Shown: positions 38,503 to 50,248 of the stretch, one piece after another
Layout of the letters: the number at the start of each line of letters is the position of its first letter
Numbering within the stretch: the first letter of the stretch is position 1
NCBI RefSeq assembly: GCF_003448965.1
Contig: NZ_QRGC01000002.1
Coordinates: 1-64,000, forward strand
Source: Oceanicella sp. SM1341
Lineage (GTDB): Bacteria; Pseudomonadota; Alphaproteobacteria; Rhodobacterales; Rhodobacteraceae
DNA: 64,000 nt
Reading direction: 5' to 3'
Notes under the pieces: generated by a model
What the model saw: only the letters and a program-made list of their open reading frames with translations
Told to the model about the DNA's origin: nothing
The model's database searches: none
Program-made: the position numbers and the translations under genes

Positions 38503-39249
38503 ATGAAGGGCCTCGTCATCGTCGCCAAGCAGCGCACCGGAACCAACTTCCTGCGCAGCCTCGTCGCGGATTCAAGCAACGGCCACAACGTGGGCGAGGC
38601 GTTCCACACCGACACCCAGGGTGCGGACGGCAATTTCTTCGCCTGGATGGAGCGGGAGGGGCGGGACTATCCGCTCATCCGCAAGGAGCCGGAGCTGCGC
38701 AAGCTGCTGGAGGACTGGCTCGACCACGTGGAGCACAACTTCCCGGTGCCGATCCTCGACGTGAAGTACAATTCCTTCTGGGCGGTGTCCAACACCTGGA
38801 TGAGCATGATCGAGCTGCCGCCGATGCTGAAGGTGCTGAACCAGCGCGGCTACAAGTTCGTCCACCTCACCCGCGCCAACCGGCTGGAGCACGCGCTGTC
38901 GCTGGTCTTCGCGCGCGAGACCGGGGTGTACGTGACCTTCAAGGATGTCGAGATCAACGGCAAGTACACGGTCGAGCCGGACAAGCTGCAGACCATGTGC
39001 CGCCAGTACGAGCGCGAGATCGCCTTCGTGAACGGCTACCTGCGCCGCCTGCGCCGGGTGGAGGAGATGACCTACGAGGACCTCTACGGCGCCGACGAGC
39101 GCGCCCTGCGCCCGGTGCTGCGCAAGCTGATGGCCGGCACGGACATCGTCTTCGACAAGGTGGGCGAGGCGCGCACCAAGAAGATCGTGAAGAACTGGCG
39201 CGACAACGTGAACAACGTCGCCGAGATCGAGGCCGCCTTCGGCCTCTGA
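38503..39249 (+). CDS. Sulfotransferase (Stf0-like)
   Basis: A 248-aa cytoplasmic PAPS-dependent sulfotransferase-like protein. The 5'-phosphosulfate loop appears as KQRTGTNFLRSLV (about 9-21), and the 3'-phosphate region as RANRLEHALSLVFARETGV. The C-terminal YEDLYGADERALRPVLRKLM matches Stf0-type enzymes, which sulfate glycolipids such as trehalose. Located at the end of a two-glycosyltransferase cassette, it most simply sulfates the glycan made by these. Acceptor unknown. Confidence 0.82.
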   Translation: MKGLVIVAKQRTGTNFLRSLVADSSNGHNVGEAFHTDTQGADGNFFAWMEREGRDYPLIRKEPELRKLLEDWLDHVEHNFPVPILDVKYNSFWAVSNTWMSMIELPPMLKVLNQRGYKFVHLTRANRLEHALSLVFARETGVYVTFKDVEINGKYTVEPDKLQTMCRQYEREIAFVNGYLRRLRRVEEMTYEDLYGADERALRPVLRKLMAGTDIVFDKVGEARTKKIVKNWRDNVNNVAEIEAAFGL

Positions 39250-39626
39250 CCGGCCCGCCACGCGTGGCGCCCGGGGCCGCGCCCGTCCGAAGGGGTGCGC
39301 TCCGGGGGTTCGCGAGCAGTCTCGAGGCACTACCTGCCGCTCTTCCTCCCCCTGCCGGGCGACGAGGGCTGCGCCCGACCTGGAGGGCGTGCTCCCTCCG
39401 GCCTGCGTGGCACCCCGAAGCATTCCTGTCGCGCGTGTTGCGGACGACATCGCCATCGCGCCCTCCGGGGGGAGGTCGGGCGCGGCCCGGGTGTGCCACC
39501 CGGGCGGACCGGGTGGCGGGGGCAGCGCACCGTTGCGTGGCCCCTTGAGGAAGTGGTGCTCGCCTGTCCGGCGCCGGGCGCGGCCCGGGCGGAACGGGTG
39601 GCGAGGTGGCCGGGCAGGCGGACATG
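39250..39626. other. 377-bp gap between convergent genes
   Basis: No convincing gene. It contains a perfect 8-3-8 hairpin (CCCGGGTG-TGC-CACCCGGG, 39486-39504) without a T-run, and GC-rich partial repeats around 39478 and 39576. Confidence 0.55.
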
Positions 39627-39660
39627 AAAAAGGGGCGGCACCGGCGGGCGCCGCCCCTTT
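39627..39660 (-). terminator. Rho-independent terminator of the Entner-Doudoroff operon
   Basis: On the minus strand, AAAGGGGCGGC pairs with GCCGCCCCTTT around a 10-nt loop and is followed by T-rich sequence. It lies 17 bases beyond the eda stop codon. Confidence 0.9.
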
Positions 39661-39677
39661 CGTGCGAGCTCGCCCGC

Positions 39678-40319
39678 TCAGACCTTCTGCAGCGGGCGCA
39701 GGGCGGTGATGGCGGCGCGGGCGAGCTGCTCGATGCGGTCCCAGTCGCCGTTCGCCAGCGCGTCGTTCGGGATCACCCAGGAGCCGCCGACCACGCAGAC
39801 ATTCGGCAGCTTCAGGTAGTCCGGCGCGTTCTCCAGCGAGACGCCGCCGGTGGGGCAGAACTTCACGTCCGGCAGCGGCGAGGCGAGGGATTTCAGCAGG
39901 TTCGGCCCGCCCGCGGCGCCGGCGGGGAAGAACTTCACCACCTCGAAGCCGCGATCGGCGAGGGCCATCGCCTCGGTGGCGGTGGCGCAGCCGGGCAGGA
40001 AGGGCATGCCGGCCTCGGCCACCGCGTCCATCAGCGCGGCAGGCGCGCCGGGGCTCACGCCGAATGCGCAGCCGGCGTCCATGCAGGCCTTCACGTCGGC
40101 CGCGTTGCGCAGCGTGCCGGCGCCCACCACGGCCTCGGGGCAGGCGGCCCTCATCTCCGCGATCGCCTCCAGCGCCACCGGGGTGCGCAGCGTCACCTCC
40201 AGCACCGGCAGGCCGCCGGCCACCAGGGCCCTGGCCAGCGGTGCCGCCTGGGCGACCTCGTTCACGATGATCACCGGGATCACCGGGGCCATGGCGCAGA
40301 GTTGGGCGGGAGTCTTCAT
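39678..40319 (-). CDS. eda: 2-dehydro-3-deoxy-phosphogluconate aldolase
   Basis: A 213-aa class I aldolase cleaving KDPG to pyruvate and glyceraldehyde-3-phosphate. The Schiff-base lysine is in EVVKFFPA, the catalytic glutamate region is LEVTLRTPVALEAI, and CPTGGV and SWVIP flank the phosphate site. Last gene of the operon, starting four bases after pgi, with a strong terminator behind it. Confidence 0.96.
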   Translation of the reverse strand: MKTPAQLCAMAPVIPVIIVNEVAQAAPLARALVAGGLPVLEVTLRTPVALEAIAEMRAACPEAVVGAGTLRNAADVKACMDAGCAFGVSPGAPAALMDAVAEAGMPFLPGCATATEAMALADRGFEVVKFFPAGAAGGPNLLKSLASPLPDVKFCPTGGVSLENAPDYLKLPNVCVVGGSWVIPNDALANGDWDRIEQLARAAITALRPLQKV

Positions 40320-40323
40320 CGGG

Positions 40324-41946
40324 TCAGCCTTTCAGTTCACGGGTACGGGCGATCAGCCCGGCGGTGGAGCCGTCGAGCCCCTCTGGCAGCGCCTCGCCCT
40401 TCACGGCGGGGATGAGCGCCTTGGCCAGCACCTTGCCCAGCTCGACGCCCCACTGGTCGTAGGAGTTCACGTTCCAGATCGCTCCCTGCACGAAGACCTT
40501 GTGTTCGTAAAGGGCCACGAGCCGGCCGAGCGCGAAAGGCGTGAGGGCGCGGTGCAGGATGGTGGTGGTCGGCCGGTCGCCGGGGAACACCCGGTGCGGG
40601 GCGATCATGTCGATCTCGGCGGCGGACTTGCCCTCCGCCTCCATGTCGGCGCGCACCTCGGCCTCGGACTTGCCGAAGGCCAGCGCCTGGCCCTGGGCGA
40701 AGCAGTTTGCCAGCAGCAGCTCGTGGTGGTGCTGGTCGGCGCCGCGGGGGGTGGCGGCGGCGATGAAGTCGACCGGCACCGTGTCGGCGCCCTGGTGGAT
40801 GAGCTGGAAGAAGGAATGCTGGGCATTGGTGCCCGGCTCGCCCCAGATCACCGGGCCGGTGGCGCCGGCGGGGCGCCCCTCGCGGGTGACACTCTTGCCG
40901 TTCGATTCCATGTCGAGCTGCTGGACATAGGCGGGGAAGCGCTCCAGCCGCTGGTCGTAGGGGATGAGCCCCACGGTGCGCCAGCCCATCACGTTGCGCC
41001 GCCAGATGCCGATGAGCGCCAGCAGCACCGGCAGGTTGTGCGCCAGCGGCGCCTCGCGGAAATGCGCGTCCATCGCGGCGGCGCCGGCGAGGAACTCGCG
41101 GAAGGCCTGCGCCCCCACCGCGATCGCCACCGGCAGGCCGATGGCCGACCAGACCGAGTAGCGGCCGCCCACCCAGTCCCAGAAGCCGAAGACGCGCGAG
41201 GCGTCGATGCCGTAGGCCGCCGTCGCTTCGAGATTGGTCGAGACGGCGGCCATGTGGGCGCCCGCGCCCTCGCCGAGAGCGGCGGAGAGCCAGGCCCGCG
41301 CCGTGTCGGCGTTCGCCATGGTCTCCAGCGTGGTGAAGGTCTTGGAGGCGACGATGACCAGCGTGGTCTTCGGGTTCAGCGGCGCCAGCACGTCGGCCAT
41401 GTGGGCGCCGTCGACGTTGGAGACGAAGTGCAGGCGCGGGCCGTCATGGTCCGGGCGCAGGGCGCGGGTGGCCATCACCGGCCCGAGGTCGGAGCCGCCG
41501 ATGCCGATGTTCACCACGTCGGTGAAGGGCCCCTCGGCCGCGGCATAGGCGCCGGAGCGCACGTCCTCGGCGAAGGCGAGGAACCGATCGAGCGTGGCGC
41601 GCACCTCGGGCATCACGTCGGCGCCGTCGATCTCGATCACCGCGCCCTCGGGCGCGCGCAGGGCCATGTGCTGCACGGCCCGGCCCTCGGTGAGGTTGAT
41701 CGGCGCGCCGGAGAACAGCGCGTCGCGGCACGAGGGCACCGCGGCCGCCTCGGCGAGGCCGAGCAGGGCGGCGAGGGCGGCCTGGTCGATCTTCTCCTTG
41801 GAGAAGTCGATCGACAGGTCGTCGAGCGTGGCCGTGAAGGCCCCGGCACGGCCGGGATCCGCCGCGAAGAGCTCGCGCAGGTGGATGCCACGCAGGCGGG
41901 CACCCTCGGTCTCCAGCCGTTTCCAGGCCGTGTCGATGTCGCTCAT
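40324..41946 (-). CDS. pgi: Glucose-6-phosphate isomerase
   Basis: A 540-aa enzyme interconverting glucose-6-P and fructose-6-P. The signatures [39 protein letters not shown] and the late [20 protein letters not shown] and [23 protein letters not shown] are intact. Start at 41946, 16 bp after edd. In this operon it lets fructose-6-P made by the neighbouring fructokinase enter the oxidative branch through zwf. Confidence 0.97.
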   Translation of the reverse strand: MSDIDTAWKRLETEGARLRGIHLRELFAADPGRAGAFTATLDDLSIDFSKEKIDQAALAALLGLAEAAAVPSCRDALFSGAPINLTEGRAVQHMALRAPEGAVIEIDGADVMPEVRATLDRFLAFAEDVRSGAYAAAEGPFTDVVNIGIGGSDLGPVMATRALRPDHDGPRLHFVSNVDGAHMADVLAPLNPKTTLVIVASKTFTTLETMANADTARAWLSAALGEGAGAHMAAVSTNLEATAAYGIDASRVFGFWDWVGGRYSVWSAIGLPVAIAVGAQAFREFLAGAAAMDAHFREAPLAHNLPVLLALIGIWRRNVMGWRTVGLIPYDQRLERFPAYVQQLDMESNGKSVTREGRPAGATGPVIWGEPGTNAQHSFFQLIHQGADTVPVDFIAAATPRGADQHHHELLLANCFAQGQALAFGKSEAEVRADMEAEGKSAAEIDMIAPHRVFPGDRPTTTILHRALTPFALGRLVALYEHKVFVQGAIWNVNSYDQWGVELGKVLAKALIPAVKGEALPEGLDGSTAGLIARTRELKG

Positions 41947-41962
41947 GTTCCGTCCTTCTTCC

Positions 41963-43777
<1,815 letters not shown>

Positions 43778-43803
43778 GTCGCTTCCTCCCTTTCAGGGGC
43801 AGT

Positions 43804-44493
43804 TCAGGGCGCGTAGACCACTGTGGCGCCATGCGAGAGCACGGCGCGTACGGGCGCTTCCTCCGTCGGGCCCGGCGTGAGCGCACGCGCGAGCGCCTCG
43901 GCCTTTTCCGCCCCGGTGAGAAGCACGAAGATGTGACGCGCCGATGAAAGCACCGGCGCGGTGAGGGTGATGCGCGGCTCGGGCGCCCCGGGCGCGCGCA
44001 TCGGCAGCAGCTCCGGCGCATCGGGCGCCAGCGCCTCGGCCAGCTTGTCGGCGCCGGGGAAGATCGAGGCGGTGTGCATGTCCGCCCCCATGCCGAGCAC
44101 GCAGACATCGAGCGGCAGCGCCGCGCGCACCGCCTCCGCGAGGCCGGGCAGCACCGCCTCCGGGCTCTCGCCCTCCGCGGTGAGCGGCACCAGCGTGGCG
44201 GCGGCGGCGCGGCCTTTCAGCAGGGTGCGACGCAGGAGGGCGGTGTTGGAGCGCTCCGAGCTCTCGGGCACGAAGCGCTCGTCGGTGAGCATCACCGAGA
44301 CCCTGCTCCAGTCGAGATCCGTCTCCGACAGCAGCTCGAGGAAGGGCCCCGGCGTGGTGCCGCCGGGCACGGCCAGCGTGGCCCGGCCGCGGGCGGCGAT
44401 CGCCTCGGCCAGCAGCCCCGCCACCCGGCCGGCGAGGGCGGCCATCAGGGTCACCCTGTCGGGGAAATCCTCGCGCGGGCCGGCGGGGCTCAC
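43804..44493 (-). CDS. pgl: 6-phosphogluconolactonase
   Basis: A 229-aa DevB-type lactonase hydrolysing 6-phosphogluconolactone. VPGGTTPGPFLELLSE, VMLTDERFVPESSERSNTALLRRTLL and VCVLGMGADMHTASIFPGAD are the family's conserved blocks. Its start overlaps the stop of zwf by four bases, as expected for consecutive enzymes. Confidence 0.95.
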   Translation of the reverse strand: MSPAGPREDFPDRVTLMAALAGRVAGLLAEAIAARGRATLAVPGGTTPGPFLELLSETDLDWSRVSVMLTDERFVPESSERSNTALLRRTLLKGRAAAATLVPLTAEGESPEAVLPGLAEAVRAALPLDVCVLGMGADMHTASIFPGADKLAEALAPDAPELLPMRAPGAPEPRITLTAPVLSSARHIFVLLTGAEKAEALARALTPGPTEEAPVRAVLSHGATVVYAP

Positions 44494-45977
44494 GACGCGA
44501 TCTCGCGCCAGCGCCGGCCGTCGCGGTGGAGCAGCATCAGCGCGTCCTCCGGGCCGGAGGAGCCGCTGTCATAGGGCTGGGGCTTCTCGCCCGAGGCGCC
44601 CCAGGCGGCGATGATCGGGTCGGTCCAGGCCCAGGCGGCCTCCACCTCGTCGCCGCGCATGAACAGGGTCTGGTTGCCGCGGATCACGTCCATGATCAGG
44701 CGCTCGTAGGCGTCGGGCATGCGCACCTTGGTGCCGTTCTTCGCGCCCATCGCGTCGGCGAAGGTCATGTCGAGCGGCACCTCGGTGAGGCGCATGCCGC
44801 CGGGCCCGGGGTCCTTGATGGTCATGCGCAGGGTGATGCCCTCGTCGGGCTGCAGGCGGATGATCAGCGCGTTGCCGTGCAGGGCCGAGACCTGGTCGGT
44901 GAAGATGGAATGCGGCGGGTCCTTGAAGAACACCGCGATCTCCGACATCCGGGTGCGCAGCCGCTTGCCGGTGCGCAGGTAGAAGGGCGTGCCCTTCCAG
45001 CGCCAGTTGGCGATCTCGGCGCGCAGGGCCACGTAGCTCTCGGTGGTGCTGTCGGGGTTCTCGGCATCCTCGAGGTAGCTCGCCCCGCCGCTGCCGGCGC
45101 GGTACTGGCCGCGCACGGTGGCGCGGGGCACCTCGTTGGGGCCCATGGGGGCGAGGGCGCGGATCACCTTGAGCTTCTCGTCGCGCACCGCGTCGGGGTC
45201 GAAATGCGCCGGCGGCTCCATGGCGGTGAGGCAGAGGAGCTGCATCATGTGGTTCTGCACCATGTCGCGCATGGCGCCGGACTGGTCGTAGTAGCTGCCG
45301 CGCCCCTCCACGCCGATGCTCTCGGCCACGGTGATCTGCACATGGTCGATGTGCCGGGCGTTCCACAGCGGCTCGAAAAGCGCGTTGGCGAAGCGGATCG
45401 CCATCAGGTTCTGCACCGTCTCCTTCCCGAGGTAATGGTCGATGCGGTAGATCTGCGCCTCGGTGAAATGGCTGGAGAGGCGCTCGTTGAGCGCATGCGC
45501 GCTCTCCTGGTCGCGGCCCAGCGGCTTTTCCACCACGATGCGGCTCTCGGGGGTGACGAGGCCGTTCTCGGCCAGCCGGTCGGCGATGGCGCCGAAGAAG
45601 CGCGGGGCGACGGAGAGGTAGAAGGCGCGCACGCGCTCCGCGTCTCCCTCGCCCATGCGCTCGGCCAGCACCGGCCAGCCCTCGTCCGAGCTCGCGTCCA
45701 CCGAAACGTAGTGCAGCATGCCCAGGAAGCACTCCACCAGCTCCGGCGTGCGGTCTTCCTTGCTCACGAATTCCTCGAGCGACTCGCGGGCCATGGCGCG
45801 GTAGCCCTCGTCGTCGAGCTCGGAGCGGGCGGCGCCGAAGATGCGGGCGTCCTCGGGCATCTGTCCGGCCTGGAGCCGGTGGAACAGCCCGGGCAGGAGC
45901 TTGCGCCGGGCAAGGTCTCCCGTGGCGCCGAACACCACCAGGTCAAAGGGCTGGACAGGGATCGTGCGGGCAACCAT
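44490..45977 (-). CDS. zwf: Glucose-6-phosphate 1-dehydrogenase
   Basis: A 495-aa NAD(P)-dependent enzyme. The coenzyme motif FGATGDLARRKLLPGLF is near the N-terminus and the active-site signature RIDHYLGKETVQNL is near residue 180. It starts the oxidative/Entner-Doudoroff path in this operon. Gap to the upstream fructokinase gene is 23 bp, and it overlaps pgl by ATGA. Confidence 0.97.
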   Translation of the reverse strand: MVARTIPVQPFDLVVFGATGDLARRKLLPGLFHRLQAGQMPEDARIFGAARSELDDEGYRAMARESLEEFVSKEDRTPELVECFLGMLHYVSVDASSDEGWPVLAERMGEGDAERVRAFYLSVAPRFFGAIADRLAENGLVTPESRIVVEKPLGRDQESAHALNERLSSHFTEAQIYRIDHYLGKETVQNLMAIRFANALFEPLWNARHIDHVQITVAESIGVEGRGSYYDQSGAMRDMVQNHMMQLLCLTAMEPPAHFDPDAVRDEKLKVIRALAPMGPNEVPRATVRGQYRAGSGGASYLEDAENPDSTTESYVALRAEIANWRWKGTPFYLRTGKRLRTRMSEIAVFFKDPPHSIFTDQVSALHGNALIIRLQPDEGITLRMTIKDPGPGGMRLTEVPLDMTFADAMGAKNGTKVRMPDAYERLIMDVIRGNQTLFMRGDEVEAAWAWTDPIIAAWGASGEKPQPYDSGSSGPEDALMLLHRDGRRWREIAS

Positions 45978-46000
45978 CGGGACCTCCGGATTCCGGCCGG

Positions 46001-46933
46001 CTAACCTAGCGCCGGCAGCAGGTGGCGGTGCGGAAGGTCCGCACCGCGTCTTTGACAGGTAATGGCCGAGGCCTCCACGGCAAATGCCAGTGCGCGGGAA
46101 ATCGTCTCGGCCGAGAGTTCCGCGATCGCGGAAGGAGATGCATGGCCCATTTCGTCGAGCGCCGTCAACAGGGCGGCCTGGAAAGTGTCGCCCGCGCCCA
46201 CCGTGTCCTCCACCCGGATGGCCTTGCCCGGCACCCGCACCATGTGCTCGGCGGTGACGGCGAAGGCGCCCTCGCCGCCCAGGGTGACGACCACCATCTT
46301 CGGGCCGATGGCCAGCCAGTCCCGCGCCGCGGTCTCCACCCCCTTGCCGGGGCAGAGCACGGCGAGATCCTCGTCCGAGACCTTCACCAGGTCGGCGCAG
46401 CGCAGGAAATCGCCGATGCGCTCCTGCCAGCGCGCCCGGTCGGGCACCACGCCGAGGCGGATGTTGGGGTCGAGCGACACCAGCCGCGAGCCGCGCGCCC
46501 GCCGCGCCAGCGTGAGGAAGGAGGAGCCCGCCGGCTCGAGCACCAGCGAGTAGGAGCCCACGTGCACGGCGCTGATGCCCTCGAGCGAGGGCAGGTCCGC
46601 CTCGGTCACCGCCCAGTCCACCGAGCCCTCGGAGTAGAAGCTGTACTGCGCCGCGCCGTCGGGTGCGACGCCGATCAGCGCAAGCGTGGTGAGCGCGGGC
46701 TTGGGCAGCAGGAAGCGGGTGTCCATGCCCTCGTCGCGGGCGGCCTTCATCAGCCGCGCGCCCAGGCTGTCCTGCGCGTTTCCGGTGAGCAGGCCGGCGG
46801 CGCGCCCCATGCGCGACAGGCCCATGGCCACGTTGTAGGGCGAGCCGCCGATGCGTGCATCGAGCATCACGCCGGTCGATGTCGTCTCGCCGACATAGAC
46901 ATCGAAAAGGGCTTCGCCGCAGATCAGGAACAT
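46001..46933 (-). CDS. Fructokinase (PfkB family)
   Basis: A 310-aa carbohydrate kinase: MFLICGEALFDVYVG start, GGSPYNVAMGLSRMG sugar-binding loop, and the C-terminal GAGDTFQAALLTAL motif with the catalytic Asp. Similarity is strongest to fructokinases of the PfkB family, consistent with feeding fructose-6-P to pgi and zwf in the same operon. Start at 46933; an in-frame extension to 47044 would run through the putative operator and is rejected. First gene of the six-gene operon. Confidence 0.9.
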   Translation of the reverse strand: MFLICGEALFDVYVGETTSTGVMLDARIGGSPYNVAMGLSRMGRAAGLLTGNAQDSLGARLMKAARDEGMDTRFLLPKPALTTLALIGVAPDGAAQYSFYSEGSVDWAVTEADLPSLEGISAVHVGSYSLVLEPAGSSFLTLARRARGSRLVSLDPNIRLGVVPDRARWQERIGDFLRCADLVKVSDEDLAVLCPGKGVETAARDWLAIGPKMVVVTLGGEGAFAVTAEHMVRVPGKAIRVEDTVGAGDTFQAALLTALDEMGHASPSAIAELSAETISRALAFAVEASAITCQRRGADLPHRHLLPALG

Positions 46934-47030
46934 GTCGTTTCCATGGCTGTTTGCGCCATCCGGTTTCCTCCCTCCCGGGCTTCGCGGCCCGACGGTCGTG
47001 CCCGTCGTGTCCGGCTCCCGGTGATCTTGT

Positions 47031-47060
47031 AGATTAGTAATCAAGAGTGATTTTTTCTAA
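47031..47060 (-). promoter_or_regulatory. Promoter with embedded dyad upstream of fructokinase operon
   Basis: On the minus strand TTAGAA (47055-47060), 18 bp, TAATCT (47031-47036). A dyad AATCA-AGAG-TGATT (47039-47052) lies between the two elements, and GATTA-G-TAATC (47032-47042) overlaps the -10, so a repressor here would block polymerase. The nearby ROK regulator is a candidate. The remaining sequence up to pgm (47061-47319) shows no gene. Confidence 0.6.
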
Positions 47061-47121
47061 CGCCCCGGGCGGAGAACGGCAAGATGCAAAGAAGGCGTGC
47101 CGTCGGGCCCGGGCGCGCTAG

Positions 47122-48948
<1,827 letters not shown>

Positions 48949-49038
48949 TACCCGGCCTCCCGGCCTCCCCCGGGCGGCGCGCGCGGAAGCATTGCGCTTT
49001 CGCGCGCCCTGGGGGATGCTGGAGGAAAATCACAGGGA

Positions 49039-50244
49039 GTGAATTATCCGATGCCGCCCTCGACGATTCCCGGCGGAGACCAGGCCGGCCTGCGTGCCTA
49101 CAACCGCCGCCTGATCATCGACCTCATCCGCCAGAACGGCCCGATGCCCAAGGCCGAGATCGCCCGGGCCACCGGCCTCACCGCGCAATCCGCCTCGGTG
49201 ATCGTGAACGCGCTGCTCAAGGAAGGGCTGGTGCGCAAGGAGGAGAAGGTGCGCGGCAAGGTGGGCCAGCCCTCCACCCCCATCGCGCTGGCGCCGGAGG
49301 GGGCGCTGTCGATCGGGGTGAAGATCGGGCGGCGCAGCCTCGAGCTCGCGCTGGTCGACTTCCTCGGCGAGGTGATCCTCGCGCGCGAGGCGCGCTACGA
49401 CGTGCCGCGCTGCGCCGAGGTGATGGCCCGGCTCGAGCTGGAGGCCTGCGCGCTGATGGCCGAGGTCTCGCCGGAGCGGCGCGAGCGCATCATCGGCGTG
49501 GGCGTGGCGGCCCCCGGAACGCTCTCGGGCTGGGGCGACGTGCTCGAGCTCGGGCCGCGCGAGCTGCAGGACTGGGACGAGGTCGACATCCTCGGCACGG
49601 TGAAGCGGCTGTTCGAGCTGCCCACGGAGCTGTGGAACGACGCCACCGCCGCCTGCGCCGCCGAGATGATGCTGGGCCGGGCCTTCGAGTTTTCCTCGGC
49701 GCTCTACATCTACGTGGGCACGTTCATCGGCGGCGGCATCGTGCTGGAGGGGCGGTTGCTGGAAGGCACGCGGGCCAATGCCGGGGCCATCGGCTCGATG
49801 CCGGTGCCGGGGCCGGGCGGGCCGGAGCAGCTCATCCGCCAGGCCTCGCTGCTGGGGCTCGACCGCTCGCTCGCCTCCGCCGGCATCGGCTCGGCCGGCG
49901 AGATGCGCGAGAAGGTGCGCATGGCGCGCGAGCACCCGGCCTGGCTCGACTGGCGCGCCCGCGCGGCGCGCGGCATCGCCCATGCCATCGCCGCCTCGGT
50001 GGCGGTGATCGACTTCGAGGGCGTGGTGATCGACGCGATGCTCGACGCGGTGGACGTGGAGGCGCTCACCGAGGAGACCCGCCGCGCCTTCGCCCTGCTC
50101 GATGTCACCGGCACCAGCCCGGTGGAGATCCGCGCCGGCAGCATCGGCTTTGCCGCCCGCTCGCTTGGCGCGGCCATCCTGCCCATCGCGCGGTCCTTTT
50201 CGCCCGACCGCGAGCTGCTGGTGAAGCGCCGGGTCGAGGCCTGA
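49039..50244 (+). CDS. ROK-family transcriptional regulator
   Basis: A 401-aa protein: an N-terminal winged helix (about 20-80, NRRLIIDLIRQNGPMPKAEIARATGLTAQSASVIVN) and a ROK sugar-kinase-like domain (VGVAAPGTLSGWGDVLELG; ALYIYVGTFIGGGIVLEGRLLEG). The zinc motif CxCGxxGCxE typical of ROK proteins is missing; the region reads PGPGGPEQLIRQ instead. The usual NDAN kinase motif is NDAT. It is therefore probably a regulator without kinase activity, perhaps controlling pgm or the fructokinase operon. GTG at 49039 or ATG at 49051 may be the start; neither is clearly better. Confidence 0.87.
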   Translation: MNYPMPPSTIPGGDQAGLRAYNRRLIIDLIRQNGPMPKAEIARATGLTAQSASVIVNALLKEGLVRKEEKVRGKVGQPSTPIALAPEGALSIGVKIGRRSLELALVDFLGEVILAREARYDVPRCAEVMARLELEACALMAEVSPERRERIIGVGVAAPGTLSGWGDVLELGPRELQDWDEVDILGTVKRLFELPTELWNDATAACAAEMMLGRAFEFSSALYIYVGTFIGGGIVLEGRLLEGTRANAGAIGSMPVPGPGGPEQLIRQASLLGLDRSLASAGIGSAGEMREKVRMAREHPAWLDWRARAARGIAHAIAASVAVIDFEGVVIDAMLDAVDVEALTEETRRAFALLDVTGTSPVEIRAGSIGFAARSLGAAILPIARSFSPDRELLVKRRVEA

Positions 50245-50248
50245 GGCC

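Noticed and set aside
39295-39627. 110-codon plus-strand frame downstream of the sulfotransferase gene
   Set aside because: No ribosome site or domain, and it runs into the eda terminator hairpin.
46934-47044. N-terminal extension of the fructokinase to 47044
   Set aside because: The extension would start inside the promoter/operator and has no kinase sequence; MFLICGEALFD is the family N-terminus.
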